From JAPLDP01 sp964628285 (lineage in GTDB: Bacteria; Bacteroidota; Bacteroidia; Bacteroidales; JAGONC01), in contig CAZVNP010000004.1 in assembly GCA_964628285.1 (NCBI GenBank), positions 1 through 64,000 of the forward strand: DNA of 64,000 nt. The letters are read 5' to 3'. The first letter of the stretch is position 1. Each line of letters starts with the position of its first letter. Positions 52,501-61,124 of this stretch are shown one piece after another. Below the pieces are notes generated by a model. That model did not search any database. It was not told the origin of the DNA and worked only from the letters and a program-made list of their open reading frames with translations. The position numbers and the translations under genes are program-made.

Positions 52501-54047
52501 TGAACGGCTATGCCACGGGCACCCTGTTTCTGACGGGCAGCCGCACCTCGCCGCAGCTCACCGGCAGCGTGAAGGTGCGCAGGACCGAATTCAGGATCAA
52601 TTTCCTCAATACGCTTTATTCCATTTCCGATAACGTTGAGTTTGGACCCGGGTACATCGGATTCGACAATATGACGTTATACGATACTGCAGGGCATATG
52701 GCCAAGGTCAACGGAAAGATCTATCATAAGTTGTTTCAGGATCTGCGGCTGGATCTGGAGGTCACTCCCTTTGATTTCATCGGCATGAGCAACACGGCGG
52801 CACAGAGCCCTCTCTTCTATGGTGTGGCCGTAGCCACCGGCACCGCCAGGATCACCGGACCCGTCGACGACATCCTCCTCGACGTGAAAGCCAGAACGGA
52901 TAAGGGAACGCGGGCTTACATTCCCATCTCCTATGCCGCCGATGTATCGGATAATGACTATATTCATTTTGTAACCAACCGGCCTGACACGACCCAATCC
53001 CGGGAATCCGTCCAGTTGTTGCCGGTAGTTACGGCGAGTGGCTTTGCCCTGAATTTCGACCTGAATGTCACCGATGATGCTTCGATACAGATCTTTTTAC
53101 CGATGCAAATGGGAAACATCAGGGTATCGGGTGACGGACTGGTGAAGCTGGGTTTGAATTCCAAGGGTGATTTCACCATCAACGGCATTTACACGATGAA
53201 TGACGGCAGCTTTCTTTTCAGCATGAAGAATCTGATCAACAGAACGTTCAGTATCCTGGGTGGCAGCACCATAGCGTGGACAGGCGATCTGTATGATGCC
53301 CGTGTCAATATCCGGGCGACGTACCAGGTCAGACCCAAACTCGGCGGTTTGCCGACACTCACCGGCGACACGTCGCTCTATGACCAGCGTGTGCCGGTGG
53401 ATTGCATCATCAGGCTCACGGGTAACCTGTTTAATCCCGATATCAGGTTCAGCCTGGATATGCCTGATGCCTCCGATGAGGTGAAAAGCCTTGTCTATAA
53501 TGCCATCGACACGACCAATGAGGTGCTGATGACCCAGCAGATGATCTCGCTGCTGGTACTGAACAGCTTCAGCTTCAGCACGACGGGCGGCAGCGTGGCC
53601 TCGAGCATGGGACTGTCCACTTACGACATCATCGCCAACCAGCTCAGCAACTGGCTCTCGCAGATCAGTGAGCAGTTCGATATCGGAGTCAACTATAAGA
53701 AAGGCACTACCCTCACGCCTGAGCAGGTGGAACTGGCCTTGTCAACACAGCTGTTTAACGACCGCGTATATATCAACAGTGCCTTCGGTGTGGGCACTTA
53801 TGGCAGCAGCGCCGGCCAGGCCAGCCAGCTCGTCGGCGACGTGCTTATCGAGGTGAAGATCACTCCAGACGGACGTTTCAGAGGCAGAGCCTATAACAAG
53901 ACCAACACCGGCAACCTGTTGAATGACAACACACCCTACACACAGGGCGTCGGCTTGTCATACAGCAAAGACTTTAATAACTTCGGCGACCTGTTCCACC
54001 GTAAACGTAAAAAAACAGCCGATATCGCAACCCCTGTTATGTATTGA
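49524..54047 (+). CDS. tamB: TamB-family envelope protein (AsmA-like)
   Basis: 1507 aa. One N-terminal membrane anchor (about 20-42, FLYLVASLIVLFGLLYGLF) is followed by a very long beta-rich bridge (AsmA/DUF490-type repeats) and a C-terminal TamB domain (about 1190-1500). TamB spans the periplasm and is involved in lipid transport to, or protein assembly in, the outer membrane. No tamA gene is adjacent. The start is GTG at 49524; there is no in-frame ATG before the membrane segment. In Bacteroidota, tamB next to tsaD is a repeated arrangement as far as I recall. The C-terminal tail RKRKKTADIATPVMY is basic. Confidence 0.9.
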   Translation: MEPQSDHIRRKSTKKKVARGFLYLVASLIVLFGLLYGLFKIPAVQTFAARKAAAVLSKRLNTTITVESIHIGGFLNIIVNGLSIDDLHKNKILDARQIRLNIGKIKTKEHVLELKRIVLDGCDIALRRYLGDSVMNIQSIIDHLSSADTVSPVSGAPWRIKCAGITMKDCHFVLQDQVTMRAPDTLHAIDFANLDISMLNLKVSDLRITGDTIFGKVNSLSFRDHSGFELNSFAGDARVSPGGIIVDNLAFVTNHSSVDLDLAFLYDDYSAFGDFLNRITIRAAIRPSEVDMGDIAYFTTALNGMNNSLNLEGEVNGPVSNMKLRDFSFHFGGSTFFRGDIAMNGLPDITETFVQMRIDEMSTNVDDIIRFKLPGGAGNHVSIPEALAVLGNVRVNGTFTGFYDDFVSNGTFHTDVGTLTTDILLKNDRKKHDVEYSGRLKTHDFNVAKVAGLKEYLGLLDMVANITGHGLNDKTIDVKLDATVDSLMYLNHKYQQIIVQGEYTKKKFNGLLKIDDPNIALDFSGLVDFNRRVPQFNFVAGVRHAMLNELGISKRDSVTSLSFNLDMKVTGSTFDSIQGSAKMSQVVYIENGTAYRLNDLDVTMTDVDTLRRRLALRSDYLDLLLDGEIYPSDLPHSFAAWLSRYTDKLPLALPDSACVLHRQNFTFTVDLKNTGDLTTLFAPFIQVAPGTHLSGTYSSADGNLDFTLHSPKVVYGGIKLDDYYVEGHSTDFLDITTGASRIWLKQPSSRDTLSLGIDAFKIGTRLAGDTVLFGLFWNDTLAGDHNTGRIEGMLSLTDYPRLTATITSGVMLINDSAWSITPENRITVDSTALTVSNLSFKGQKAGLVINGAVSDNPSDHIMLQCHDLDIAYFDPFIRDLGFDIRGFINGQVNVSELFHHPDITGKLLVDDFNLNGEHLGDLSLNTGWDKDNARLMVNADILYHGSDTIVKTMTLNGSYYSQDPDHAFDLTATFYNYKLHTLYPFFSSFLDTLNGYATGTLFLTGSRTSPQLTGSVKVRRTEFRINFLNTLYSISDNVEFGPGYIGFDNMTLYDTAGHMAKVNGKIYHKLFQDLRLDLEVTPFDFIGMSNTAAQSPLFYGVAVATGTARITGPVDDILLDVKARTDKGTRAYIPISYAADVSDNDYIHFVTNRPDTTQSRESVQLLPVVTASGFALNFDLNVTDDASIQIFLPMQMGNIRVSGDGLVKLGLNSKGDFTINGIYTMNDGSFLFSMKNLINRTFSILGGSTIAWTGDLYDARVNIRATYQVRPKLGGLPTLTGDTSLYDQRVPVDCIIRLTGNLFNPDIRFSLDMPDASDEVKSLVYNAIDTTNEVLMTQQMISLLVLNSFSFSTTGGSVASSMGLSTYDIIANQLSNWLSQISEQFDIGVNYKKGTTLTPEQVELALSTQLFNDRVYINSAFGVGTYGSSAGQASQLVGDVLIEVKITPDGRFRGRAYNKTNTGNLLNDNTPYTQGVGLSYSKDFNNFGDLFHRKRKKTADIATPVMY

Positions 54048-54104
54048 GATGGAATTTACAGTGAAATTTCCTTAACTTCGCCTCATCACATAAAAATTCT
54101 GAGC

Positions 54105-55196
54105 ATGAAAAAAGTGTTACTCTTTACTTTATTATTGTCGTTTTTATCGCCGGCAGTTTATTCTCAAATAACTATCACCGACGATGACATGCCCGTGGTG
54201 GACGATACCATACGCCTGAGCTATACCGTGACAACGGGCGGCATCGATTTTACGCTGACCGGCGAGAATTATAACTGGGATTTTGCCACGCTGGGCGTCC
54301 TGTATCAGTCAGTCGACACGTTTGTCAGCGTGTTATCCACCCCCCTGGTGTACCAGCTGGTATTTTTCTATCCTGTCTATTCCACTCTTGCCCAGCCTCT
54401 GCCCGATTTCGATATTATCCCCGGTGTCACCGTCAGCCAGGTATACTATTATTATAAAGGGTCAAACAGCTCTTTTGGTCTGGCAGGCTATGCCTTTACT
54501 GTGAACGCGATACCTGTGCCGCTCCGTTATGATAACCCTGACCGGTATTACAAGTTTCCGTTGGATTACGGTAACGTCGATTCTTCCAGCTCCTCTTTCA
54601 CTCTCGATCTGCCTGATGTGGCTTACGTCACCACTTCACGTGAGCGCCTGAACACGGTCGACGGCTGGGGCACGCTGACCACACCCTATGGCACCTTTGA
54701 GACTCTCCGCCTGAAATCGGACGTCAGCGAATACGACAGCGTGTACATCGATTCACTGAACCTGGGTGTACCTGTCAGCCGGAACTATACCGAGTATAAG
54801 TGGCTCGCCAACGGTCACGGGGTACCTGTATTGCAGGTGACGCAGGAGGGAGAGCTCATCACGGTGCAGTATATCGACTCGGTGCGGACCGTCACCTCTA
54901 TAGCCCATTTGGAGAATCATCGTCCTAGGATGACTCTATACCCCAATCCCTGCCGTGATGTGCTTTATGTTCAATGGTATATGGACAGACCCGGACCGGT
55001 GCATCTTCAAGTCGTCACAACCGCCGGCCTGCAAATATGGAACAGAACATTCTCATCCCTTCCGGCCGGTGATAATACGATCACTATCGCCATGAATGAG
55101 CTGAAGGCACCCGACGGGAACCTGTTTCTGGTCATGTGGCAAGGTGAGGACGTGGAGGTCAGAGGCTTCGTGAAACTATTGCTGATATCTTATTGA
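54105..55196 (+). CDS. Secreted T9SS-sorted protein, function unknown
   Basis: 363 aa. Signal peptide (about 1-21, ends AVYSQ); a beta-rich domain (about 22-265) with YNWDFATLG and TPYGTFETLRLKSDVSEYD, patterns seen in many secreted Bacteroidota proteins of unknown role; a T9SS sorting domain at about 280-363 (TLYPNPCRDVLYVQW to VRGFVKLLLIS). Exported to the surface by inference. It lies between tamB (57 bp) and an FtsX-type permease (25 bp) on the same strand. Confidence 0.78.
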   Translation: MKKVLLFTLLLSFLSPAVYSQITITDDDMPVVDDTIRLSYTVTTGGIDFTLTGENYNWDFATLGVLYQSVDTFVSVLSTPLVYQLVFFYPVYSTLAQPLPDFDIIPGVTVSQVYYYYKGSNSSFGLAGYAFTVNAIPVPLRYDNPDRYYKFPLDYGNVDSSSSSFTLDLPDVAYVTTSRERLNTVDGWGTLTTPYGTFETLRLKSDVSEYDSVYIDSLNLGVPVSRNYTEYKWLANGHGVPVLQVTQEGELITVQYIDSVRTVTSIAHLENHRPRMTLYPNPCRDVLYVQWYMDRPGPVHLQVVTTAGLQIWNRTFSSLPAGDNTITIAMNELKAPDGNLFLVMWQGEDVEVRGFVKLLLISY

Positions 55197-55221
55197 AGGA
55201 AGGCATTCCTAATTCTTACAC

Positions 55222-57597
55222 ATGTGGGCCAATTATTTTAAAATTGCACTGCGTCATTTCAGGAGGAATTTGTTTTTCTCAATAATCAATGTCCTAGGTC
55301 TGTCCATCGGGCTCACTGCCGCTATACTTCTTCTGTTGTTCATCCGGAATGAATTCAGCTATGACCGCTTCCACCGGCACCGCCACCATATTTACCGTGT
55401 CGACCTGGTTACGGAGCGTGAGAGCGGGCGTGAGATCTCAGCCATCACCACCGCCGGCATTGCTCCCTCGCTGCTCGACGAAATGCCCGAGGTGAAGCTG
55501 GTGGTGCGTTTTTCATACCCCCGTGGCGGTTATTTTATCACCTTTGAAAATAAAAACTTTTACTTGAACAACCTCACCTATACCGATTCTTCAGTCTTTC
55601 AGGTTTTCTCTTTTCCGTTACTTGAGGGTGATCCGCTGACGGCTCTGACAGAACCCTATACCGTCGTGCTGACACAGTCGACTGCACACAAGATATTCGG
55701 TGACTGTGATCCGCTTGATAAAATGGTCCGGCTGAACGACCGCGACCTGATAAAGGTGACTGGTGTTGTTGATGACCCGCCAGCTAATTCGCAATTGCAG
55801 TTTGATGCCCTGGTCTCTTTTCTGACACTGTATCATGATCCCAACAGGTTTCTGGACTGGGATGGCGGTCATGATTACCTGACCTATCTCCTACTGCGTG
55901 ACAATGCCGATATGGGAAGGCTCACCGCGCGTTTCCCCGATTTCATGGAGAAACACATCAACTATAAATACCGGCAATTTGGCGTGCTGCTGCATCTGCA
56001 ACTCGAGCCGCTGATGCACGTACACCTGTTTTCACCTGCCACCTATGACCTTGCCACCAGGGGCGACCTGAAGAATATCTACATTTTTTCGGCCATTGCT
56101 TTGTTCATCCTCATTCTGGCTTGTCTCAACTTCATGAACCTGAGCACGGCCGGTGCAACACAAAGAGCCCGGGAGGTAGGGCTGAGGAAAGTGGTGGGCG
56201 CCTCACGCCGGGAGATTATCAGTCAGTTTATGAGCGAGGCGATGCTGATCAGCCTGATCGCTTTTTTTCTGGCATTGCTTTTCATGGAGGTTATCCTGCC
56301 CACCTTCAACGGCCTGGCAGGGACCGACCTCACCTTTTACCGGCGGTCGAATCTGCCTTTTTTCCCGGCTCTGTTGCTTCTGGTCCTGCTGACAGGTCTT
56401 TTTGCCGGGAGCTACCCGTCATTTTTCGTGTCACGGTTCAGCCCCATCCGCATATTCCACGATGATTTCCTCACGGCCGGCAGGAAAACAGGCATCAGGA
56501 ATATCCTGGTGGTCTTCCAATTCTTTGTTTCCATCACGCTTATCATCTGCACTTTGGTGATAATAAAACAGTTAAGTTATATTAAACATGCCGGTTACGG
56601 CTTTGACAAGGAAAATGTCGTGCTGATCCCACTTAACAGTGAGACCTCACGTGACAAATATGCCGTTCTGAAGAATGAGATGCTGCAGATCCCCGGCGTA
56701 ATGGCGGCAGGGGTATCGAGTGAGGTCCCTGGTTACGGGTTCACACGTAACGGTTATATCCCCGAAGGATTGAGAGATCCCATCATGATCTACGCTCTGG
56801 ATGTAGATGAAGACTTATTGACGGTGCTGGGGATACCTGTCATTGAGGGCCACGGCTTCTCCAAAGAACCCGGTGCCGATCGGGATGCTTTCCTGATCAA
56901 TGAGACACTCGCCCGGCAGATGAACTGGACGGAACCCATCGGCAAGACCATTGCCAGGGACGGCCGGCATAAGGTGATCGGCGTGGTGAGGGATTTCCAT
57001 TTCGCACCGCTGCATGACGCCATCGTTCCTTTGCTCATCACCCGCAAGCCATGGAACGGCTATAATTATCTGGCGGTCCGTATCGGTGAAGTCAACCCCG
57101 GTGTGACAATGGAGAAGATCAAAGGGTTGTGGGATCAGACTATCTCAGGTGAGTCTTTTAATTACGAATACCTCGATCAGTATATCAGGGGTGCCTATGT
57201 GGCGGAGAGGCGTTTCAGCCGTATGTTTCAGTGGTTTTCAGGTCTGGCGGTCTTCATTGCCTGCCTGGGTCTTTTAGGTTTTGCGGCCTACGCCGCGGCG
57301 CAGCGCCGTCATGAGATAGCCATCCGCAAGGTGATGGGTGCGGGCGTGGACAGGATTCTGGGAAGGCTGGTGCTTGACTTCCTTAAATGGATTGTGGTGG
57401 CCTGTGTCCTTGCCGTGCCTGTGGCGTGGCTGCTCATGCACCGCTGGCTCGAGGAATTCGCTTACCGCACCAGGCTCACCCCATGGCCTTTTGCGGAGGC
57501 GGCCGTCCTGGCCCTCATTATCGGCATGGCAACGGTGGCATATCACGCCATCAGGGCAGCGAACAGAGATCCCGTTGAGGGGATGAGGTATGAGTGA
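55222..57597 (+). CDS. ABC transporter permease, MacB/FtsX type
   Basis: 791 aa. N-terminal anchor (about 21-42), a MacB-type periplasmic core domain (about 50-240), three helices of a first FtsX domain (about 285-420), a second helix-core segment (about 430-650) and a final FtsX domain (about 670-790, with AAQRRHEIAIRKVMGA and REVGLRKVVGASRREI, the coupling-helix motifs repeated in both halves). Such two-FtsX permeases occur in large families in Bacteroidota and act with a separate ATPase, perhaps in export of peptides or lipoprotein transport. No ATPase gene is next to it here. Confidence 0.9.
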   Translation: MWANYFKIALRHFRRNLFFSIINVLGLSIGLTAAILLLLFIRNEFSYDRFHRHRHHIYRVDLVTERESGREISAITTAGIAPSLLDEMPEVKLVVRFSYPRGGYFITFENKNFYLNNLTYTDSSVFQVFSFPLLEGDPLTALTEPYTVVLTQSTAHKIFGDCDPLDKMVRLNDRDLIKVTGVVDDPPANSQLQFDALVSFLTLYHDPNRFLDWDGGHDYLTYLLLRDNADMGRLTARFPDFMEKHINYKYRQFGVLLHLQLEPLMHVHLFSPATYDLATRGDLKNIYIFSAIALFILILACLNFMNLSTAGATQRAREVGLRKVVGASRREIISQFMSEAMLISLIAFFLALLFMEVILPTFNGLAGTDLTFYRRSNLPFFPALLLLVLLTGLFAGSYPSFFVSRFSPIRIFHDDFLTAGRKTGIRNILVVFQFFVSITLIICTLVIIKQLSYIKHAGYGFDKENVVLIPLNSETSRDKYAVLKNEMLQIPGVMAAGVSSEVPGYGFTRNGYIPEGLRDPIMIYALDVDEDLLTVLGIPVIEGHGFSKEPGADRDAFLINETLARQMNWTEPIGKTIARDGRHKVIGVVRDFHFAPLHDAIVPLLITRKPWNGYNYLAVRIGEVNPGVTMEKIKGLWDQTISGESFNYEYLDQYIRGAYVAERRFSRMFQWFSGLAVFIACLGLLGFAAYAAAQRRHEIAIRKVMGAGVDRILGRLVLDFLKWIVVACVLAVPVAWLLMHRWLEEFAYRTRLTPWPFAEAAVLALIIGMATVAYHAIRAANRDPVEGMRYE

Positions 57598-57610
57598 GGG
57601 ACAGTCGGCA

Positions 57611-57747
57611 GGTCTACAGGTCTACAGGTATTTTTAACCTGCAACCTGTAACCCACAACTTTCAACCCGCAACCTGTAACTTATAACTTGTAACTTGTAA
57701 CTTGTAACCTGCAACTCGCAACTCATAACTCGCAACTCGCAGCTTGA
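57611..57747. repeat. GGTCTACA octamers and sixteen AACYYRY heptamers
   Basis: 57611-57626: two GGTCTACA (complement of TGTAGACC). 57636-57747: sixteen consecutive 7-mers with exact phase, mostly AACCTGC, AACTTGT, AACTCGC and close forms. The array fills the space between convergent permease and serpin genes, ending 3 bp before the serpin stop codon. Confidence 0.9.
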
Positions 57748-57750
57748 ATC

Positions 57751-58977
57751 TTAATCCTCCGGCACCTCCACCTTCCCGATAAATAACAACGCGTTCGTTG
57801 TTCGTTCACGGATGGCGAAAATAAAGGGTTTGTCTACTTTGAATTCTGTTGGACAAGCTGTATTTCCAATGCCAATAGTGGTCACCGCCGCCGCCTCTGT
57901 GCCTTCCTCATTGACATCCACAAAGGTGTTCTGCTTGACAAAGTCAACATAAAGATCTGGTCCACCGATCCCTGTCAGATCGGCCAGATAGGTGTCAAAG
58001 GCATCCGTCATGCCAAGGGCTTTGAGCTGGTCGTTGAGCTGCTTTTCATACTTAAACGTGTACTTTGGCATGGTGACTATATATTCCTGCGATTCTTCCG
58101 GCTGACCCAGCATGGCAGTGATATGGCTATATTTCACGCTGTCGAATTCTGTTACAAATTCTGACAGTGTTCCGGCCGGGACAATGACGATCATGGAGAA
58201 ATTCTTCCGGCCATAAGGCATTTCGATAGCTGAAAAGTCTGTTTCACTGCAAGTCCAGGCATTTATCTCTCCATGCATCATCTCAACCTGTGTTGTGCTG
58301 CCGTCATCAAGATGGAATGTCCCCGGAGCGGTTTGGTTCTTGTCAAACTGGTCGGTCCAGGTACCCTTGAAATAGAGGGCGTTCATCAGGAACATGACCA
58401 TATATGGATCTTTCTGATCAATAACCTTGTCGATCTTGCCGTATGTGTTATCCTTTGCCCAGCCGTTAATGACATCCAATGCGGAGGGGCTTGTAAAATC
58501 AAGGCCCTCGATATGCGCATCGAACACGTTCTCCATCGCATCGAGATAGGATTGATGGATGCCAATTTTTCCGCTGTAATAGAATACGGCATTGGCAAGG
58601 GCCAGTTTAACCTCCGGGTCAATGTTCAGGAGCTGTTCGACAAGGCTGCGGTAAGTGTCATTGATCTCTTCGAGGGTCTGTCCCCCGAAGCCAAGCATCT
58701 GTTGTATCTGGTCGTAGGTAACGTTTTTGCAGCCGTTGAGCAGCATGGTAAGGGCCACGCTCGCGCTGAGAGGTGAGACCATCATATTCTGATCTTCAGT
58801 GACGGCAACGGTTCTGAAAAGGTCGACACCGAAGCCGTTGCTGTGCGTGATGACTTCCGATGCCTTGGCCGGAAGATTCAGCTGTGCCGGTTCTTTTAGC
58901 CCGGAGGGGGATTCTTTTTTGCATTCCGACGCCATCAGCATCAGGACGAACAGAAGGGAAATATAACGGTATTTCAT
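57751..58977 (-). CDS. Serpin (protease inhibitor)
   Basis: 408 aa from the ATG at 58977; TTG at 58986 is in frame but less likely. A hydrophobic N-terminus is followed by ECKKE; the Cys suggests a lipoprotein although Glu at -1 is unusual. The serpin fold is complete: NMMVSPLSASVALTMLLNG near the front and KPFIFAIRERTTNALLFIGKV at the end. The reactive-loop hinge VDVNEEGTEAAAVTT has the small residues of inhibitory serpins. Counting 17 from the hinge Glu predicts P1 Thr and P1' Ala, suggesting an elastase- or papain-like target. Serpins are patchy in bacteria and may protect against host or neighbour proteases. Confidence 0.93.
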   Translation of the reverse strand: MKYRYISLLFVLMLMASECKKESPSGLKEPAQLNLPAKASEVITHSNGFGVDLFRTVAVTEDQNMMVSPLSASVALTMLLNGCKNVTYDQIQQMLGFGGQTLEEINDTYRSLVEQLLNIDPEVKLALANAVFYYSGKIGIHQSYLDAMENVFDAHIEGLDFTSPSALDVINGWAKDNTYGKIDKVIDQKDPYMVMFLMNALYFKGTWTDQFDKNQTAPGTFHLDDGSTTQVEMMHGEINAWTCSETDFSAIEMPYGRKNFSMIVIVPAGTLSEFVTEFDSVKYSHITAMLGQPEESQEYIVTMPKYTFKYEKQLNDQLKALGMTDAFDTYLADLTGIGGPDLYVDFVKQNTFVDVNEEGTEAAAVTTIGIGNTACPTEFKVDKPFIFAIRERTTNALLFIGKVEVPED

Positions 58978-59094
58978 GGTTGTCAATATTAAATTTCCGG
59001 AAGAGTATTTTTATACATAATTACAGGTTATAAAGGTAGTAAAATATTCAATGAGACCAAATGTTACAGCCTGAATTTTTGTGAGCGCGATTCA

Positions 59095-59218
59095 AGTCGT
59101 CAGTCGTCAGTCGTCAGTCGTCAGTCGTCAGTCGTCAGTCGTCAGTCGTCAGTCACCCACATCCTCTTCCTCTTACGGCTCGTAGCTCGCAGCTCAAGGC
59201 TTAAAGCTATCAGCTTAA
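59095..59218. repeat. Eight perfect AGTCGTC copies and six RGCTNNN heptamers
   Basis: AGTCGTC is repeated eight times without change at 59095-59150; a second array follows at 59177-59218 (GGCTCGT, AGCTCGC, AGCTCAA, GGCTTAA, AGCTATC, AGCTTAA). Both have a 7-nt period but different sequence. The rest of the 334-bp spacer before the next gene holds its promoter; no gene is seen. Confidence 0.9.
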
Positions 59219-59250
59219 ACCTCTCGCCATCACATGTTAACAAAAATATA

Positions 59251-59281
59251 TTGCAATTTATATTATTATTCATTATATTTG
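59251..59281 (+). promoter_or_regulatory. Promoter of the T9SS gene at 59312
   Basis: TTG at 59251-59253, a 20-nt spacer and TATATTTG at 59274-59281, a full match to TAnnTTTG. Transcription would start near 59288, 24 nt before the ATG. Confidence 0.7.
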
Positions 59282-59311
59282 TGTCCCTGATATTTTGTTA
59301 ATTTACTATTT

Positions 59312-61123
59312 ATGCTAAAACGTACTGTCAACTGCCAATCCCGCTTTCGTTCCGCCTGTGGCGGGATTCATCGGGGCAGGTTGCCAACTGCCAACTTTAT
59401 TCTTTTCTCAGTCATCGCATTGGCCCTGACATCCGGCTTATGCGCCGGCAGAATTGACAAGCCGATTGAAAAATCTGACGCGTCAGGTCATAAGCAATCC
59501 ATTCAATATACAAGACACAACGATCCCGATTCGGTTGTCCCGTTCCTTTTCGGTACAGTCATGGGATCGGTAGTTGACTATCCCACCTATGGACCAATTG
59601 AAGGCGCGTGGATTTATACAACTCCGGGGAATTACATAGCGACAAGCGATATTCAGGGGCTTTTTATGATGGATTCTATTCCAATTGGAAAATATGATTT
59701 TTTCGCAAGTAGTTCAAATTATGAAAATAGTTATCAGATTAGCCCGAAATATTGTCTTCAAATATTTGAAAACGATACATTAATTATTAATTTCATATTA
59801 TATCCTGTTGGTGGCTGCATGCCTATTCCTTTCTTTGAGCCATGGGATGTGGGTTTTTATCCATATTGGTCATCCGATCCAATTGATGGAAATTGGCATT
59901 TAAATAATTTATCTGGGAATCCGGCACCATGTGCAGAATTTTATTGGTCACCTACACTTGAAAATTATTCTCAGTCATTGGTTTTATGTCTTGGGAATGG
60001 CTGGGATTTTTCGTATGATACTTTATCCATTTCTTTTGATCTCTACTTATCCGACTATAGTTCAACCGGCAAGGAAAAGCTGACTGTTGAATTTCTTACG
60101 AAATATGGATGTGACACCATCTGGACTCCCCTGGCGGAATTTTACAATAACGGAGATATCAATTGGAAACGTTGCCATGTGATTGTTCCCGGACACGATC
60201 CGCCATGGGAGAATATATCTTTTCGTTTGGTTGCCAGTGGAGAAGATAGCTATGACATAAATAACTGGAATATCGATAATGTTTTTATTATATGGATAGC
60301 CCGGCTAAAGGGTATTGTGACCGATAGTTTAACCGGGTTACCCATTGAAAATGCAAAAATAACCGTTGAGACTTATGATCCGGTTTGTTCCGGATCGGAT
60401 GGTTCTTATATGGTAGTGGTTGGACAGGATGGGTATCATGTTACGTGTGAGGCTGAAGGATATTATGCTAGCGAAGAATATCTGTCTATTGATGATATTA
60501 CGACATGGGATGTTAGCTTAGTTCCCCAAATGCCCGAAATGAACGTCACACCTCAAACGGTCACAAAGTATCTGGATCCTGGTGATTCATGCTCCGAACC
60601 ACTTGTCATCCGCAATGACGGTTACGGATGGCTGACATGGCACGCTGCCATTGAGGCGGATCAGGCATTAACCGGAGCCGAAGACTCATGGATAAAGCTA
60701 AGTGATACAACCGGATCCATTGATTCATACAGCTTCCAGGAGATATCATTGTTTCTGGATGCACAAAATACCGGATCAGGATCCCATCACGCTGATATCA
60801 TCTTCACTTCAGAACCGGATGTCGGCAACGATACCGTGCATGTCGATCTCAATGTGGGATATGTTTCGGTTCAGGAAAAAGAATCCGGTAACCTTGTTTC
60901 TATCTATCCCAATCCCACACACGATAGGATTAATATTGAGCTGAATGGAAATTTCATTTCCCTGACTATCTTTTCCAAAAATGGTGAACAGGTATATTAT
61001 ATGAGCAATTTGTCCAATAGTCAGCGTTTGACTGTGGACGTATCATCTTATAACCCTGGTATTTATGTGATTCAACTGATGAATGACATCGATGTCATTT
61101 GTAGAAGGGTGATTATTTTTTAA
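59312..61123 (+). CDS. Secreted T9SS-sorted protein with carboxypeptidase-regulatory-like domains
   Basis: 603 aa from the ATG at 59312. The first 28 residues are encoded by repeat DNA (ACTGCCA heptamers and a CCGCC/GGCGG hairpin, 59324-59395) and precede the hydrophobic signal core FILFSVIALALTSG; the n-region is therefore unusually long. Then two CarboxypepD_reg-like domains (about 85-170, MGSVVDYPTYGPIEGAWIYT; about 330-410, LKGIVTDSLTGLPIENAKIT) around a choice-of-anchor-like jelly-roll (about 175-325), an Ig-like domain (about 415-515) and a T9SS sorting domain (about 525-603, SIYPNPTHDRINIE). Surface protein, ligand unknown. The body is AT-rich. TTGGCAR heptamers, complementary to those at the start, follow 1 bp after the stop. 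Confidence 0.8.
   Translation: MLKRTVNCQSRFRSACGGIHRGRLPTANFILFSVIALALTSGLCAGRIDKPIEKSDASGHKQSIQYTRHNDPDSVVPFLFGTVMGSVVDYPTYGPIEGAWIYTTPGNYIATSDIQGLFMMDSIPIGKYDFFASSSNYENSYQISPKYCLQIFENDTLIINFILYPVGGCMPIPFFEPWDVGFYPYWSSDPIDGNWHLNNLSGNPAPCAEFYWSPTLENYSQSLVLCLGNGWDFSYDTLSISFDLYLSDYSSTGKEKLTVEFLTKYGCDTIWTPLAEFYNNGDINWKRCHVIVPGHDPPWENISFRLVASGEDSYDINNWNIDNVFIIWIARLKGIVTDSLTGLPIENAKITVETYDPVCSGSDGSYMVVVGQDGYHVTCEAEGYYASEEYLSIDDITTWDVSLVPQMPEMNVTPQTVTKYLDPGDSCSEPLVIRNDGYGWLTWHAAIEADQALTGAEDSWIKLSDTTGSIDSYSFQEISLFLDAQNTGSGSHHADIIFTSEPDVGNDTVHVDLNVGYVSVQEKESGNLVSIYPNPTHDRINIELNGNFISLTIFSKNGEQVYYMSNLSNSQRLTVDVSSYNPGIYVIQLMNDIDVICRRVIIF
59324..59400. repeat. ACTGCCA heptamers and a GC hairpin inside a gene start
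   Basis: ACTGTCA, ACTGCCA (59324-59337), then a nested hairpin (ATCCCGC 59338-59344 with GCGGGAT 59361-59367; CCGCC 59352-59356 with GGCGG 59360-59364), then GTTGCCA, ACTGCCA, ACTTTAT (59380-59400). All of it lies in the first codons of the T9SS gene. Confidence 0.7.
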
Positions 61124-61124
61124 A

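Noticed and set aside
59095..59150. AGTCGTC array as a CRISPR array
   Set aside because: The unit is 7 nt with no spacers, and no cas genes are present.
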